Origin: Arenibaculum pallidiluteum
GTDB taxonomy: Bacteria > Pseudomonadota > Alphaproteobacteria > Azospirillales > Azospirillaceae
Assembly (NCBI RefSeq): GCF_017355985.1
Contig: NZ_JAFIQU010000015.1
Location: forward strand, 98,454-162,453
Direction of reading: 5' to 3'
DNA: 64,000 nucleotides
A program made the translations under genes and the position numbers. Under the pieces are notes generated by a model. That model made no database searches. It worked only from the letters and a program-made list of their open reading frames with translations, and had not been told where the DNA came from. This document shows, piece after piece, positions 1 through 9,483 of the stretch; the stretch's first letter is position 1, and each line of letters opens with the position of its first letter.

Positions 1-1
1 G

Positions 2-139
2 GTGGGCTGCACCGGAGGCCGGCACCGCTCGGTCTTCGTGGCGGCCCGGCTGGCGGAATGGCTGGGCGAGCAGGGATACCGCGTTGGTCTCTACCACCGC
101 GACATGGAAAGGTGGCGGCCCGGCAGCGGAACCGCGTGA
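2..139 (+). CDS. rapZ: RapZ C-terminal end (partial)
   Basis: This is the last 45 codons of a protein whose 5' part lies before the window. The frame holds a GCTGGRHRSV motif near the start, which is the hallmark of the C-terminal domain of RapZ (YvcJ family nucleotide-binding and RNase adaptor proteins). It ends 34 nt before the PTS EIIA gene. The order rapZ-EIIA-HPr-EI is the usual alphaproteobacterial regulatory PTS cluster, which supports the call. The P-loop domain is outside the window, so nothing can be said about its integrity. Confidence 0.9.
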   Translation: MGCTGGRHRSVFVAARLAEWLGEQGYRVGLYHRDMERWRPGSGTA

Positions 140-173
140 GCGGCGCCGCGGACCGGCCCAGGAAGGAATACCG

Positions 174-575
174 ATGATCGGAATGGTGTTGGTGACCCAC
201 GGCCATCTCGCCGACGAGTTCGTCGCGGCGCTCGAGCACGTGGTCGGCGAGCAGGAGCGCGTGCGCGCCGTGTGCATCGGCCCCGACGACGACATGGAGC
301 AGCGCCGGCTCGACATCCTGCACAGCGTGGCCGAGGTGGACGACGGCTCCGGCGTCGTCGTGCTGACCGACATGTTCGGCGGCACGCCCTCGAATCTCGC
401 CATCAGCATCATGGACAAGGCGAAGGTCGAGGTGATCGCGGGGGTCAACCTCCCCATGCTGATCAAGCTCGCCTCGGTCCGTCGGTCCGAGACGCTGGCC
501 CAGGCCGTCAAGGCGGCGCGCGATGCCGGCCAGAAATACATCAACGTCGCCTCCTCGCTGCTCTCCGACGGCTGA
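174..575 (+). CDS. ptsM: PTS EIIA component, mannose family
   Basis: A 133-residue single-domain EIIA-Man protein. The N-terminal THG motif supplies the phospho-accepting His9, and the MFGGTPSN loop near residue 73 is typical of the family. I start at the ATG preceded by an AGGAAGGAA Shine-Dalgarno; an earlier in-frame ATG at 84 would run back into rapZ. No EIIB, EIIC or EIID permease lies beside it, so the protein is likely a regulatory phosphate acceptor from HPr rather than a sugar transporter, as in other alphaproteobacterial PTS systems. Its stop is 4 nt before the HPr start. Confidence 0.93.
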   Translation: MIGMVLVTHGHLADEFVAALEHVVGEQERVRAVCIGPDDDMEQRRLDILHSVAEVDDGSGVVVLTDMFGGTPSNLAISIMDKAKVEVIAGVNLPMLIKLASVRRSETLAQAVKAARDAGQKYINVASSLLSDG

Positions 576-579
576 AACC

Positions 580-867
580 ATGGAAGACCACGTGGCGCCG
601 GGCACCGGACGCTCGGTCACTATCCGCAACCAGCGGGGGCTGCACGCCCGCGCCGCGGCGAAGTTCGTCAAGGTCGCGGCCCAGTTCGAGGCCGACGTGG
701 AGGTGACGCGCAACGACACCACCGTGTCGGGCCGCTCCATCATGGGCCTGATGATGCTGGCCGCCGCTCCCGGGACCACCATATGCCTCGCGGCCCTGGG
801 GCCGCAGGCGCAGGAGGCGCTCGACGCCCTGGTCGACCTGGTGGAGCGCAAGTTCGATGAGGACTGA
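580..867 (+). CDS. ptsH: HPr phosphocarrier protein
   Basis: A 95-residue HPr. The RGLHARAA motif gives the EI-phosphorylated His22, and SGRSIMGLMML carries Ser53, the regulatory serine position targeted by HPr kinase. Length and motif order match the family, with a slightly extended N terminus of about 10 residues. It lies 4 nt after EIIA and overlaps the EI start by 11 nt, so the three genes are almost certainly co-translated. It passes phosphate from EI to EIIA-Man. Confidence 0.95.
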   Translation: MEDHVAPGTGRSVTIRNQRGLHARAAAKFVKVAAQFEADVEVTRNDTTVSGRSIMGLMMLAAAPGTTICLAALGPQAQEALDALVDLVERKFDED

Positions 868-2632
868 CCGGAGCAAGCCGCCCGAAGGCGAAAGGGTCCT
901 GCGCGGGCTCGGCGTTTCCGCCGGCGTCGCGATCGGCCCCGCCCACCTGGTCGAGAGCCGCGAGCTGCAGGTGCCCGAGCGCCAGCTCGCGGAATCCGAG
1001 GTCGCCGGCGAGGCGGCCCGCTTCGCCGAGGCCCTGGAAAAGGCCCGGCGCCAGATCAGCAAGCTGAAGACGAAGGCCTCCTCGCTGCCGGTCTCCGCGG
1101 CCGAGGAGATCGGCTTCCTGCTCGACGCCCATCTGTCCATGCTGACGGGCTCGCGCCTCGTGCGCGGGGTGGAGCGGCGGATCTCGTCCGGCCGCATGAA
1201 TGCCGAGGCGGCCGTCCATCACGAGATCACGGCCCTGTCCCAGAGCTTCGAACGGCTGGGCGATGCCTATCTCGCGGCACGCGCCGCGGATGTGCGCGAG
1301 GTCGGCTCCCGGCTGATCCGGACGCTGATGCAGCAGCGCTACCAGCCCTTCTCGACGCTCCCCGAGGGCAGCATCGTCCTGGCCGAGGAGCTGACCCCGG
1401 CCGACACGGCGCTGATGGACCCGGCCCGGGTCGCCGGCTTCGCCTCGGTCCTCGGCGGGGCCGAGGGGCACACGGCGATCATGGCACGCTCGCTGGGGCT
1501 TCCGGCCGTGCTGGGCGTGGCGGGCCTGCTCCAGGGCGTGCGCAACGGCGACATGGTGATCGTCGACGGCATCGCCGGCCGGGTCTTCGTCAACCCGGGC
1601 GAGGCGACGCTGGCGGCCTACCGCAAGCGCCAGCAGGACCTGCGCACCGAGCGCGAGCAGCTCAAGCGGCTGGCGAGCCTGCCCGCGGCCACGCGCGACG
1701 GCACGGAGGTCGCGCTGCTGGCGAACCTGGAGCTGCCGCGCGACGTGCCCGGCGCGCTGGAGGCCGGCGCCGCCGGCGTCGGGCTGCTGCGCACCGAGTT
1801 CCTCTACATGAACCGCGACGACCTGCCCGGCGAGGACGAGCAGTACGAGGCGCTGCGCAGCATCGTCGAGGGCATGGGCGGACGCCCCATCACCGCGCGC
1901 ACGCTGGACGTCGGCGGCGAGAAGCTGGCATCGGCGCTGGGCGACCATTTCCATCCCTCGGCGAACCCGGCCCTGGGGCTGCGCGCCGTGCGCCTCGGCC
2001 TGAAGGAGCCACGGCTGCTGGAGATCCAGCTTGCCGCCATGCTGCGGGCGAGCGCCCATGGCCCACTGCGGATCCTGCTGCCGATGATCTGCAGCCCGGT
2101 CGAGGTCCGGCGCGTGCGCGAGATGATGCACGGCGTGGCCGCGCGGCTCAGGGCCGCGGGGACCCCCATGGCCGACCCGCTGCCGCCGCTGGGCTGCATG
2201 ATCGAGATCCCCGGGGCGGCGCTGGCCGCCGACGGGCTGGCGCTGTGCAGCGACTTCTTCGCGATCGGCACCAACGACCTGACGCAGTACACGCTGGCCA
2301 TCGACCGCGGCGACGAGCAGGTGGCCTATCTCTACGACCCGCTGCACCCGGCGGTGCTGCGCCTGATCCAGTTCGCGACCGGGGCGGCCAAGCGGGCGGG
2401 GATCCCCATCAGCCTGTGCGGCGAGATCGCGGGCGACCCGCGCTACACGGCGCTGCTGGTGGGCCTCGGGATCCGCGAGCTCTCCATGTCGCCGGGCTCG
2501 CTGCTGGCGGTCAAGCGGCGCCTGCGCACGCTGGACATGGTCGAGGCGACGCGCCGCGCCGGCCAGATCATGGAGCAGACGGACCGGGGCCGCATCGCGA
2601 CCCTGCTGGACGACCTGAATGGCATGGGCTGA
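857..2632 (+). CDS. ptsI: PTS enzyme I (PEP-protein phosphotransferase)
   Basis: A 591-residue enzyme I that autophosphorylates from PEP and charges HPr. The swivel-domain active site GGAEGHTAIMAR carries His205; the C-terminal PEP-binding barrel shows GLLRTEFLY, TLDVGGEK, FFAIGTNDLTQY and the catalytic Cys in LCGEIAGDP. There is no N-terminal GAF domain, so it is EI-type rather than the PtsP (EI-Ntr) form. The start overlaps the end of ptsH by 11 nt. Confidence 0.95.
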   Translation: MRTDRSKPPEGERVLRGLGVSAGVAIGPAHLVESRELQVPERQLAESEVAGEAARFAEALEKARRQISKLKTKASSLPVSAAEEIGFLLDAHLSMLTGSRLVRGVERRISSGRMNAEAAVHHEITALSQSFERLGDAYLAARAADVREVGSRLIRTLMQQRYQPFSTLPEGSIVLAEELTPADTALMDPARVAGFASVLGGAEGHTAIMARSLGLPAVLGVAGLLQGVRNGDMVIVDGIAGRVFVNPGEATLAAYRKRQQDLRTEREQLKRLASLPAATRDGTEVALLANLELPRDVPGALEAGAAGVGLLRTEFLYMNRDDLPGEDEQYEALRSIVEGMGGRPITARTLDVGGEKLASALGDHFHPSANPALGLRAVRLGLKEPRLLEIQLAAMLRASAHGPLRILLPMICSPVEVRRVREMMHGVAARLRAAGTPMADPLPPLGCMIEIPGAALAADGLALCSDFFAIGTNDLTQYTLAIDRGDEQVAYLYDPLHPAVLRLIQFATGAAKRAGIPISLCGEIAGDPRYTALLVGLGIRELSMSPGSLLAVKRRLRTLDMVEATRRAGQIMEQTDRGRIATLLDDLNGMG

Positions 2633-2636
2633 TGCC

Positions 2637-3074
2637 ATGGACCAGCGGATCGAGGTCTCGGACGCCGTCGAACCGGAGGTTCGCGCGGCGATCCTCGAGG
2701 GCATCGTCGCGCACAATACCGCCGCCGTGGGCGAGATGCCCCGCGGCGAGCTGCAGCTCGCCGTACGGGACCCCTACACCGGCCGGATCGCGGGCGGGCT
2801 GACCGGCCGCTATTCCCTCCGCTGGCTGTTCGTGGAGCTGCTCTACCTGCCCGCGGACATGCGCGGCAGCGGACTGGGAATCGCGCTGATGCGCCGGGCC
2901 GAGGCCGAGGCGCTGGCGCGCGGCTGCGTCGGCGTGTGGCTCGACACCTTCAGCTTCCAGGCCCGCGGCTTCTACGAGCGGCTCGGATATCGGGCCTTCG
3001 GCACCATCGAAGGCTACCCGCCCGGCAGCGCCCGCCACTTCATGGCCCGGCGCATCGACGGGCCCTCCGCCTGA
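2637..3074 (+). CDS. GNAT-family N-acetyltransferase
   Basis: A 145-residue GNAT acetyltransferase. The acetyl-CoA loop reads RGSGLGIALM in the middle of the protein, followed by a beta-bulge WLDTFSFQA and the C-terminal FYERLGYR motif typical of the fold. The substrate cannot be inferred. It follows ptsI by 4 nt and may be co-transcribed; an in-frame ATG at 2619 would overlap ptsI and is possible. Its stop codon lies inside the first unit of a short degenerate tandem repeat. Confidence 0.85.
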   Translation: MDQRIEVSDAVEPEVRAAILEGIVAHNTAAVGEMPRGELQLAVRDPYTGRIAGGLTGRYSLRWLFVELLYLPADMRGSGLGIALMRRAEAEALARGCVGVWLDTFSFQARGFYERLGYRAFGTIEGYPPGSARHFMARRIDGPSA

Positions 3075-3126
3075 CCGGCTTCCACCTGACCGGCCTTCCA
3101 CCTGACTGGCCGTTCCCTGACGGGCC
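3070..3126 (+). repeat. 15-16-nt degenerate tandem repeat at a stop codon
   Basis: Four tandem units, each beginning CCTGAC and continuing as variants of CGGCTTCCA, start at 3070, 3085, 3101 and 3116 (the last is short). The first unit contains the TGA stop of the acetyltransferase. Similar arrays follow other genes in this window (18588 and 30291). Confidence 0.8.
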
Positions 3127-3145
3127 ACCCGGCCGGCCGAGCCCC

Positions 3146-3523
3146 TCAGCCGCCCCCCAGAAGCGTCGCCATGACCCGCTCGAGGTCCCGGTTCCTGAAG
3201 GGCTTCGCGAGGATCGGGCGGTCCCGGTAGTCCTCGCGCAGGCCCTGCACGCCATAGCCCGTGACGAAGGCGAAGGGGACGCCGCGCCGCGCCAGGACCT
3301 CGGCCACGGGATAGCTGGTGTGCCCGTGGCCGAGATTGATGTCGAGGACGGCGGCGTCGATCTCCCGCGCCTCGACGAGGGCGATCGCCTCCTCGGCGCG
3401 AGAGGCCATGCCGACGACCACGCAGCCGAGATCGGCGAGCACGTCCCCGATGAACATGGCGACCATCATCTCGTCCTCGACGACGAGGACGCGACGGCCC
3501 CGGACTGAGCCAGGCGCCAGCAT
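3146..3523 (-). CDS. Single-domain response regulator (receiver)
   Basis: A 125-residue stand-alone receiver domain. Acidic residues lie in VLVVEDE near the N terminus, the phospho-acceptor Asp is in AAVLDINLG at about residue 61, the conserved Thr is in FVTGYG, and the Lys is in LAKPF. There is no output domain. The ATG overlaps the TGA of the upstream HWE kinase (ATGA), so it is translationally coupled and is presumably that kinase's phosphorylation target. Confidence 0.9.
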   Translation of the reverse strand: MLAPGSVRGRRVLVVEDEMMVAMFIGDVLADLGCVVVGMASRAEEAIALVEAREIDAAVLDINLGHGHTSYPVAEVLARRGVPFAFVTGYGVQGLREDYRDRPILAKPFRNRDLERVMATLLGGG

Positions 3524-5802
3524 CAGCCGTACCGTCCCGCCGTGTGCGCCTGGGCAGTCCCCAGGACAGTCCCGGCTGCGGCCCCACTGGCGGGGGCCGG
3601 GAACGGCATGTCGATGCGGCAGACCACGCCGCCGGGCTCGTAGCTCAGGACCGCCTCGCCGAGAAGCTCGTGGGCGAGCCCGCGCTCGATCAGGCGCGAG
3701 CCGAAGCCGCGATGGGCCGGCGGGACCACCTCCGGGCCGCCGCTCTCGCGCCACACCAAGCGCAGCCGACCCTCCGCCACCGACCAGGACAGGTCCACGT
3801 GCCCGTCCCGCGTCGACAGCGCCCCGTACTTGGCGGCGTTGGTCGCGAGCTCGTGGAAAGCCATGCCCAGGGCGAGCGCGGCCTTGGGGCTCAGGCGAAG
3901 GTTCGGGCCGCCGACCGAGACCCGGGCGCAATGCAGGCCCTCCATGTGCGGGCGGAGCGCGGTCAGCACCACGTCGTTGAGCGCCGCCCCCTTCCAGTTC
4001 TCGCGCGTCAGAAGGTCATGCGCCTTCGCGAAGGCGAGCAGCCGCTCGTCGAAGACCGACAGGAGCGATTCGCTGCAGCCGCCCTTCAGGGTCTGCGCGG
4101 CGATGGACTGGACGGTCGCCAGAGTGTTCTTGACCCGGTGGTTCAGCTCGTTGACGAGCAGCTCGCGCAGCTCCTCCGCCCGTTTGCGCTCGGTGATGTC
4201 GAGCACGGCGCACAGGATGCCGCCGGTCTCCGCCCCCTGCCCGCCGACCAGCCGGCAGGACAGCAGCCAGGTGCGCTGATCGCCCGTCATGGGCGAGGCG
4301 CCGCGGATCTCAAGGTCCAGGACGTCCTCCCCGGCGATCACGCGGCGGTAGGCCGCCTCGATGCCCTCGCCGAGATCGGGCAGCACCTCGCGGACGGTCC
4401 GCCCAATATGGCCTTCGGCGGGAAGGCCGGCCGCCGCGGCGAGGTGGTCGTTGATCCGGACGAAGCGGAAGCCGCGGTCGACCAGGGCCAGGCCGACCGG
4501 CGCCGTCCCGAAGATCGCCTCGAGCTGGGCCAGGCTGTCCGAGAGACGGGCCTCGGCCTCCCGCCGCTCGGTCACGTCCATGACCGAGCTGTAGAACAGC
4601 ATCCTGCCGTCGAGCACCACCGGGACGGCCGAGATCAGGACGTCGCGGAGCCTGCCGTCGCGCGTGCGGTGCCGCGTCTCGTAGCGCAGCAGGCGCCCGG
4701 CGCTCATGCCGGCCCTGCGCTCCAGGATCTGGCTCTCGTCCTGCCCGGCATCGATGTCCGTCAGGCGCATGGCGCGCAACGCATCGCGCGTGTGGCCGAG
4801 CATCTCGGCCGCGGCTTCGTTGCAGTCGACGATGCTGAGGTCGCCGGGCGCGCTGACATAGGCCGCGAGCGGGGCGGCATCGAAGAGAACCCGGAAGCGG
4901 GCCTCGCTTGCAGCCAGCTCCGCCTCGGCCCGGCGGCGGTCCGTGACGTCCATCTCGGCGACGACGCCCGCGATGATCCGGCCCGAGGCATCGCGGATGG
5001 GCGCGGCATTGTTCAGGTAGAAGCGCCGCCGGCCGGTATGGAACTGCTCGCACTCCACCAGCTCGCCCTTGACCACCTCGCCCTTGAGCAGGGCGCGGGA
5101 CATGGCCCATTCCTCGGCCTTGATGCGTTCGCCGGTCTCGGGCCAGTAGCCGACCCAGTCCGCGTACTTCTCCCAGCTCGTGGTCTCCGGCGCGACGCCC
5201 CAGAGCTCGCGATGCGCCGCGTTGTCGCGAAGGATCGCCCCGCCGGCATCCGCGATCAGCACGCCGGCCGGAAGCGCGTCCAGCACGGCCTGCAGCGTCG
5301 CCTCGCTCTCGGCCCGCGCCCGCTCCTTCTCGCGCAACGCGTCCTCGACCTCCTTCCGGTCGGTGATGTCCATCACCACGCCCGAAAAGCGTATCGGGGA
5401 GCCGTTCCCGTCGTGCTGGCACAGACCTTGGGACAGCACCCAGCGCTGGGCCCGGCCCGGGCCGACGAGGCGGTATTCGCAGCCGTACTCGCCGCCCTCG
5501 CGCAAGGCGCGCGCGATCGCGGCCTCGACGCGCGGCCGGTCCTCGGGATGGAGCGCCGCCAGATAGTTGGCCCTGGCCACGCTGCACGGGCTCGTTTCCG
5601 GATCGGCCCCGTAGTACTCGACAAGGCTGCCCCGGGCGACGATCCGGTCCCCGGGAATGTCCCAGTCCCAGGTGCCGACGAAGCCCGCAGCCCGGACAGC
5701 CCGCCAGAGCCGGGCGTTCTCCGCCTCCAGGGCGGCAATGCGCGTCCACGGGTCGTCCGGCGCATGGGCCGGACGGGTCGCATGAGAAGTCGTAGGCGTC
5801 AT
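3523..5802 (-). CDS. Multi-PAS HWE-family sensor histidine kinase
   Basis: About 759 residues with no obvious membrane segment, so probably cytosolic. Four PAS/PAC-type sensor units end in signatures such as VVMDITDRKE and SVMDVTERRE. The C-terminal kinase has the H-box LNHRVKNTLATVQ (His at about 555), the N-box HELATNAAKYGALS and the W-x-E element WRESGGP that defines HWE kinases. I start at the ATG at 5802, upstream of which lies GGAAG; in-frame starts at 5823 and 5931 are possible. It is coupled to the receiver downstream. Confidence 0.9.
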   Translation of the reverse strand: MTPTTSHATRPAHAPDDPWTRIAALEAENARLWRAVRAAGFVGTWDWDIPGDRIVARGSLVEYYGADPETSPCSVARANYLAALHPEDRPRVEAAIARALREGGEYGCEYRLVGPGRAQRWVLSQGLCQHDGNGSPIRFSGVVMDITDRKEVEDALREKERARAESEATLQAVLDALPAGVLIADAGGAILRDNAAHRELWGVAPETTSWEKYADWVGYWPETGERIKAEEWAMSRALLKGEVVKGELVECEQFHTGRRRFYLNNAAPIRDASGRIIAGVVAEMDVTDRRRAEAELAASEARFRVLFDAAPLAAYVSAPGDLSIVDCNEAAAEMLGHTRDALRAMRLTDIDAGQDESQILERRAGMSAGRLLRYETRHRTRDGRLRDVLISAVPVVLDGRMLFYSSVMDVTERREAEARLSDSLAQLEAIFGTAPVGLALVDRGFRFVRINDHLAAAAGLPAEGHIGRTVREVLPDLGEGIEAAYRRVIAGEDVLDLEIRGASPMTGDQRTWLLSCRLVGGQGAETGGILCAVLDITERKRAEELRELLVNELNHRVKNTLATVQSIAAQTLKGGCSESLLSVFDERLLAFAKAHDLLTRENWKGAALNDVVLTALRPHMEGLHCARVSVGGPNLRLSPKAALALGMAFHELATNAAKYGALSTRDGHVDLSWSVAEGRLRLVWRESGGPEVVPPAHRGFGSRLIERGLAHELLGEAVLSYEPGGVVCRIDMPFPAPASGAAAGTVLGTAQAHTAGRYG

Positions 5803-6160
5803 GTCAGGCCGTCTTCCCTGCATGCCGAGGCGCGGTGCGTTCCGGGGAACCGCGTCCTTGCGCGCCGCTTCGGGCGAGCGGATGCGATGGTGTCGGCGGG
5901 CATCGTCCCGGAATGCCTTCCCGCCGTTCAATCAGTCGTTGCACTATCGCATCTCTATTACGACACACGGGACCAATTGTGACAGCCGTTCTTTTGGCCG
6001 AGTTGCGACAATTGGATCAGAGGATCGAAAATACCGGCAAGACCAATCGCAAAGCACATGGGATATATCGAATTCAGAGATAAAGTAATTTTGATTTTCG
6101 TCGCCGACGCGCTTCGGGTCGGCAGGCTGAGGCCGGCACCGGCACTGCAATCCCGCGGAC
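5803..6160. other. Intergenic region, locally AT-rich
   Basis: This 358-nt gap between the HWE kinase start and the LysR gene end is clearly AT-richer than its surroundings from about 5935 to 6100 and is the likely promoter region for the kinase. It contains an inverted repeat, CCAATTGT at 5973-5980 and ACAATTGG at 6008-6015. I see no credible gene in it. Confidence 0.6.
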
Positions 6161-7054
6161 TCAGGACAGGATCTCCCTGGCGGTGTCGATGAAGGCCCGC
6201 AGCGCCGGAGGCATCTGGCGGCGCTCGGGATAGTAGAGGCAGATGCCCGGGATGTACGGGCACCATTCGTCGAGCACCGTGACGAGGCGCCCCGCATCCA
6301 GCTCGGGCCCGGCCGTGCGCTCGAACACGTAGGCGATGCCCAGGCCGGCGGCAGCGGCCTCGATCATCAGTTCCATGTCGTCCAGGATCAGCGGGCCGGG
6401 CACGTCGACGGCCATTTCTTGCCCGTGCCGCTCGAACTCCCAGAGGTAGAGCCTGCCGCTGGGCAGCCGGATGCGCACGCAGGCGTGCAGGCGCAGGTCG
6501 TCAGGAGTGCGGGGCGTTCCCGCGCGGGCCAGGTAGGCCGGCGAGGCGACCGGCACGAAACGGCCCTCCCCGCCGAGCGGCACGCGGACCATGTCCTGGG
6601 GAAGCGCCTCGCCCAGGCGCACGCCCGCATCGAAGCCCTGGGCGACGATATCGACGAGGCGCCCTTCCGCGACGATGTCCAGCGTCACGTCGGGAAAGCG
6701 CGCGAGAAATACCGGCGCGACGCGCCCGAGCAGCAGGCGGGCGCCGGTCCGCGGCGCGTTGATCCGCACCGTGCCGCTCGGCGTCCCGCGGAACGCATCG
6801 ACGGCGCCGAGCGCCCGGTCGAGCTCCGTCAGCACCGGGCGAAGCTGCTCGACCAGGCGCTGGCCGGCCTCCGTGGGCGCGACGCTGCGCGTCGTGCGGT
6901 TCAGCAGGCGCACGCCGAGGTCCTGCTCCAGCGCGCGCAGCGTGTGGCTGAGGGACGAGGGCGAGAGGCCGAGCGCGTCGGCCGCGCGGCGGAAGCTCCG
7001 ATGCTCCGCCACGGCGAGGAAGGCCGTCAGGTCGTTCAGCGTGGGCTGCGGCAT
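6161..7054 (-). CDS. LysR-family transcriptional regulator
   Basis: A 297-residue LysR regulator. The N-terminal winged helix-turn-helix reads FRRAADALGLSPSSLSHTLRALE, split by the recognition helix at about residues 21-43, followed by the RTTRSVAPTEAG wing. The rest is a substrate-binding LysR effector domain. It is transcribed divergently from a short-chain dehydrogenase 98 nt away, the usual LysR/target layout, so that gene is the likely target. The closest subgroup by eye is the AaeR/DmlR-like group. Confidence 0.9.
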   Translation of the reverse strand: MPQPTLNDLTAFLAVAEHRSFRRAADALGLSPSSLSHTLRALEQDLGVRLLNRTTRSVAPTEAGQRLVEQLRPVLTELDRALGAVDAFRGTPSGTVRINAPRTGARLLLGRVAPVFLARFPDVTLDIVAEGRLVDIVAQGFDAGVRLGEALPQDMVRVPLGGEGRFVPVASPAYLARAGTPRTPDDLRLHACVRIRLPSGRLYLWEFERHGQEMAVDVPGPLILDDMELMIEAAAAGLGIAYVFERTAGPELDAGRLVTVLDEWCPYIPGICLYYPERRQMPPALRAFIDTAREILS

Positions 7055-7152
7055 TGCTGGCGAATCCCCATCAGGTCATGCAGATTTCCGGATATACCGC
7101 CAGCAATCAACCGCGCCTAGCTTCCGGGGGCACCCTTTCAAGGAGCCTCACC
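7055..7152. promoter_or_regulatory. Divergent LysR/SDR promoter region
   Basis: A 98-nt gap between divergent starts, AT-richer than the flanking genes. It contains CGGATATACCG at about 7088-7098, an 11-bp interrupted inverted repeat that could serve as a LysR half-site pair. The dehydrogenase has an AAGGAG ribosome site. Confidence 0.45.
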
Positions 7153-7986
7153 ATGACAAAGACCTGGTTCATCACCGGCGCGTCCTCCGGCTTCGGCCGG
7201 ATCCTGGCCGAGAAGGCCCTCGCCCGCGGCGACCGCGTCGCCGCGACCCTGCGCAATCCCGACACGCTCGCCCCCCTGGCCGAACGCCATGGCGATGCCC
7301 TGCTGGTGCGGCGGCTGGACGTCAGCGACCCGCAGGCTGTACGGCGCGTGCTCGACGAATGCTTCGCCCGGCTCGGCCGCATCGACGTCGTCGTCAGCAA
7401 TGCCGGCTACGGCCTGTTCGGCGCGGCCGAGGAGCTCGACGAGGCCGAGATCCGGCGCATCGTCGACACGAACCTGCTGGGCTCCATCGCGGTCATCCGG
7501 CACAGCCTGCCCCACCTGCGCGCCCAGGGCGGCGGCCGGATCCTGCAGGTCTCCTCAGAGGGCGGGCAGATGGCCTATCCCGGCTTCGGCCTCTATCACG
7601 CGACCAAGTGGGGCATCGAAGGCTTCGCCGAGGCGGTCGCGCAGGAGGTCGCGCCCTTCGGCATCCGCCTGACCCTGGTGGAGCCCGGCCCCACCCGCAC
7701 CAATTTCGGGAGAGGCCTCGCCCATTCCAGGACGATGCCGGCCTATGACGGCACGCCGGCGGACATCGTCCGCCGGGGCATGGCGGACGGCTCCTTCGCG
7801 GTCGTCGGCGATCCCGTCAAGATGGTGGACCGCATGATCGAGGCCGCGGATGCCGGCGACCCGCCGCGCCGCCTGACCCTGGGCGGCACCGCCTATGCCT
7901 CGGTCCGGGCCGCCCTGACGGAGCGCCTTGCAGCGCTGGAGGCGCAGAGGGAGGTCGCGCTCTCCACCGACGCGGACCCGGCCTGA
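7153..7986 (+). CDS. Short-chain dehydrogenase/reductase
   Basis: A 277-residue classical SDR. The nucleotide-binding motif TGASSGFG is at residues 8-15, the structural VSNAGYG follows in the middle, the catalytic Ser is in QVSSEGG, and the Tyr-Lys pair is in YHATK. It probably oxidises or reduces a small carbonyl or alcohol substrate using NAD(P)(H); the substrate is unknown. The start is set by AAGGAG 6 nt upstream. It is divergent from a LysR gene, its probable regulator. Confidence 0.9.
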   Translation: MTKTWFITGASSGFGRILAEKALARGDRVAATLRNPDTLAPLAERHGDALLVRRLDVSDPQAVRRVLDECFARLGRIDVVVSNAGYGLFGAAEELDEAEIRRIVDTNLLGSIAVIRHSLPHLRAQGGGRILQVSSEGGQMAYPGFGLYHATKWGIEGFAEAVAQEVAPFGIRLTLVEPGPTRTNFGRGLAHSRTMPAYDGTPADIVRRGMADGSFAVVGDPVKMVDRMIEAADAGDPPRRLTLGGTAYASVRAALTERLAALEAQREVALSTDADPA

Positions 7987-8028
7987 AGGGTGCGGGGGCG
8001 GGCCCGGACGGGCCCGCCGCCCGGAGCC

Positions 8029-8057
8029 TTGATCGGATACATAAAGATATCTTTATG
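8029..8057 (+). promoter_or_regulatory. ahcY promoter with an 18-bp perfect palindrome
   Basis: CATAAAGATATCTTTATG at 8040-8057 is a perfect 18-bp palindrome in an otherwise very GC-rich gap, 65 nt before the ahcY start. It fills the space between a possible -35 (TTGATC, 8029) and -10 (TTTATG, 8052, 17-nt spacer), a placement suited to a repressor. ArsR-family SahR regulators are known to control ahcY and methionine-cycle genes in Proteobacteria through palindromes of this general type; assignment to SahR is inference. Confidence 0.6.
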
Positions 8058-8122
8058 CTTGCCCGTCAGCGGCGGCGCTGGTAAACCGCTGCCAACCCCG
8101 TGGATTTGCAGGAGCACGCGCG

Positions 8123-9424
<1,302 letters not shown>

Positions 9425-9431
9425 TGCGGGA

Positions 9432-9465
9432 CTGCGGCGTGGAAAGGTTGACTTCCGCGCCGCAG
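9432..9465 (+). terminator. Hairpin downstream of ahcY
   Basis: CTGCGGCG (9432-9439) pairs with CGCCGCAG (9458-9465), with an inner GGAA/TTCC stem. It begins 7 nt after the ahcY stop and has no T-run, so it is only a possible terminator or 3'-end stabiliser. Its loop overlaps the -35 element proposed for the downstream leader. Confidence 0.4.
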
Positions 9466-9477
9466 CCCGTGTCTGAT
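9448..9477 (+). promoter_or_regulatory. Candidate promoter for the Thr leader
   Basis: TTGACT (9448-9453) and TCTGAT (9472-9477) with an 18-nt spacer. The predicted transcription start falls at or within a base or two of the leader ATG at 9484, and no Shine-Dalgarno precedes that ATG. Together these suggest a leaderless mRNA, as known for trpL of Sinorhizobium. Confidence 0.5.
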
Positions 9478-9483
9478 GGACCC

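Noticed and set aside
740..2716. Long minus-strand reading frame of more than 600 codons opposite ptsI
   Set aside because: Its Arg/Gln/Ala-rich product has no family features, while the plus strand encodes a complete EI. Long antisense frames are expected at this GC content.
3146..3523. Receiver as the PhyR anti-anti-sigma regulator of the general stress response
   Set aside because: PhyR carries an N-terminal sigma-like domain; this protein is a receiver only, although HWE kinases do often feed that pathway.
8058..8122. Possible SAM/SAH riboswitch in the ahcY leader
   Set aside because: AGCGG/CCGCT can pair, but the conserved cores I know for SAH, SAM-II or SAM/SAH riboswitches are absent. 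The 18-bp DNA palindrome explains regulation better.
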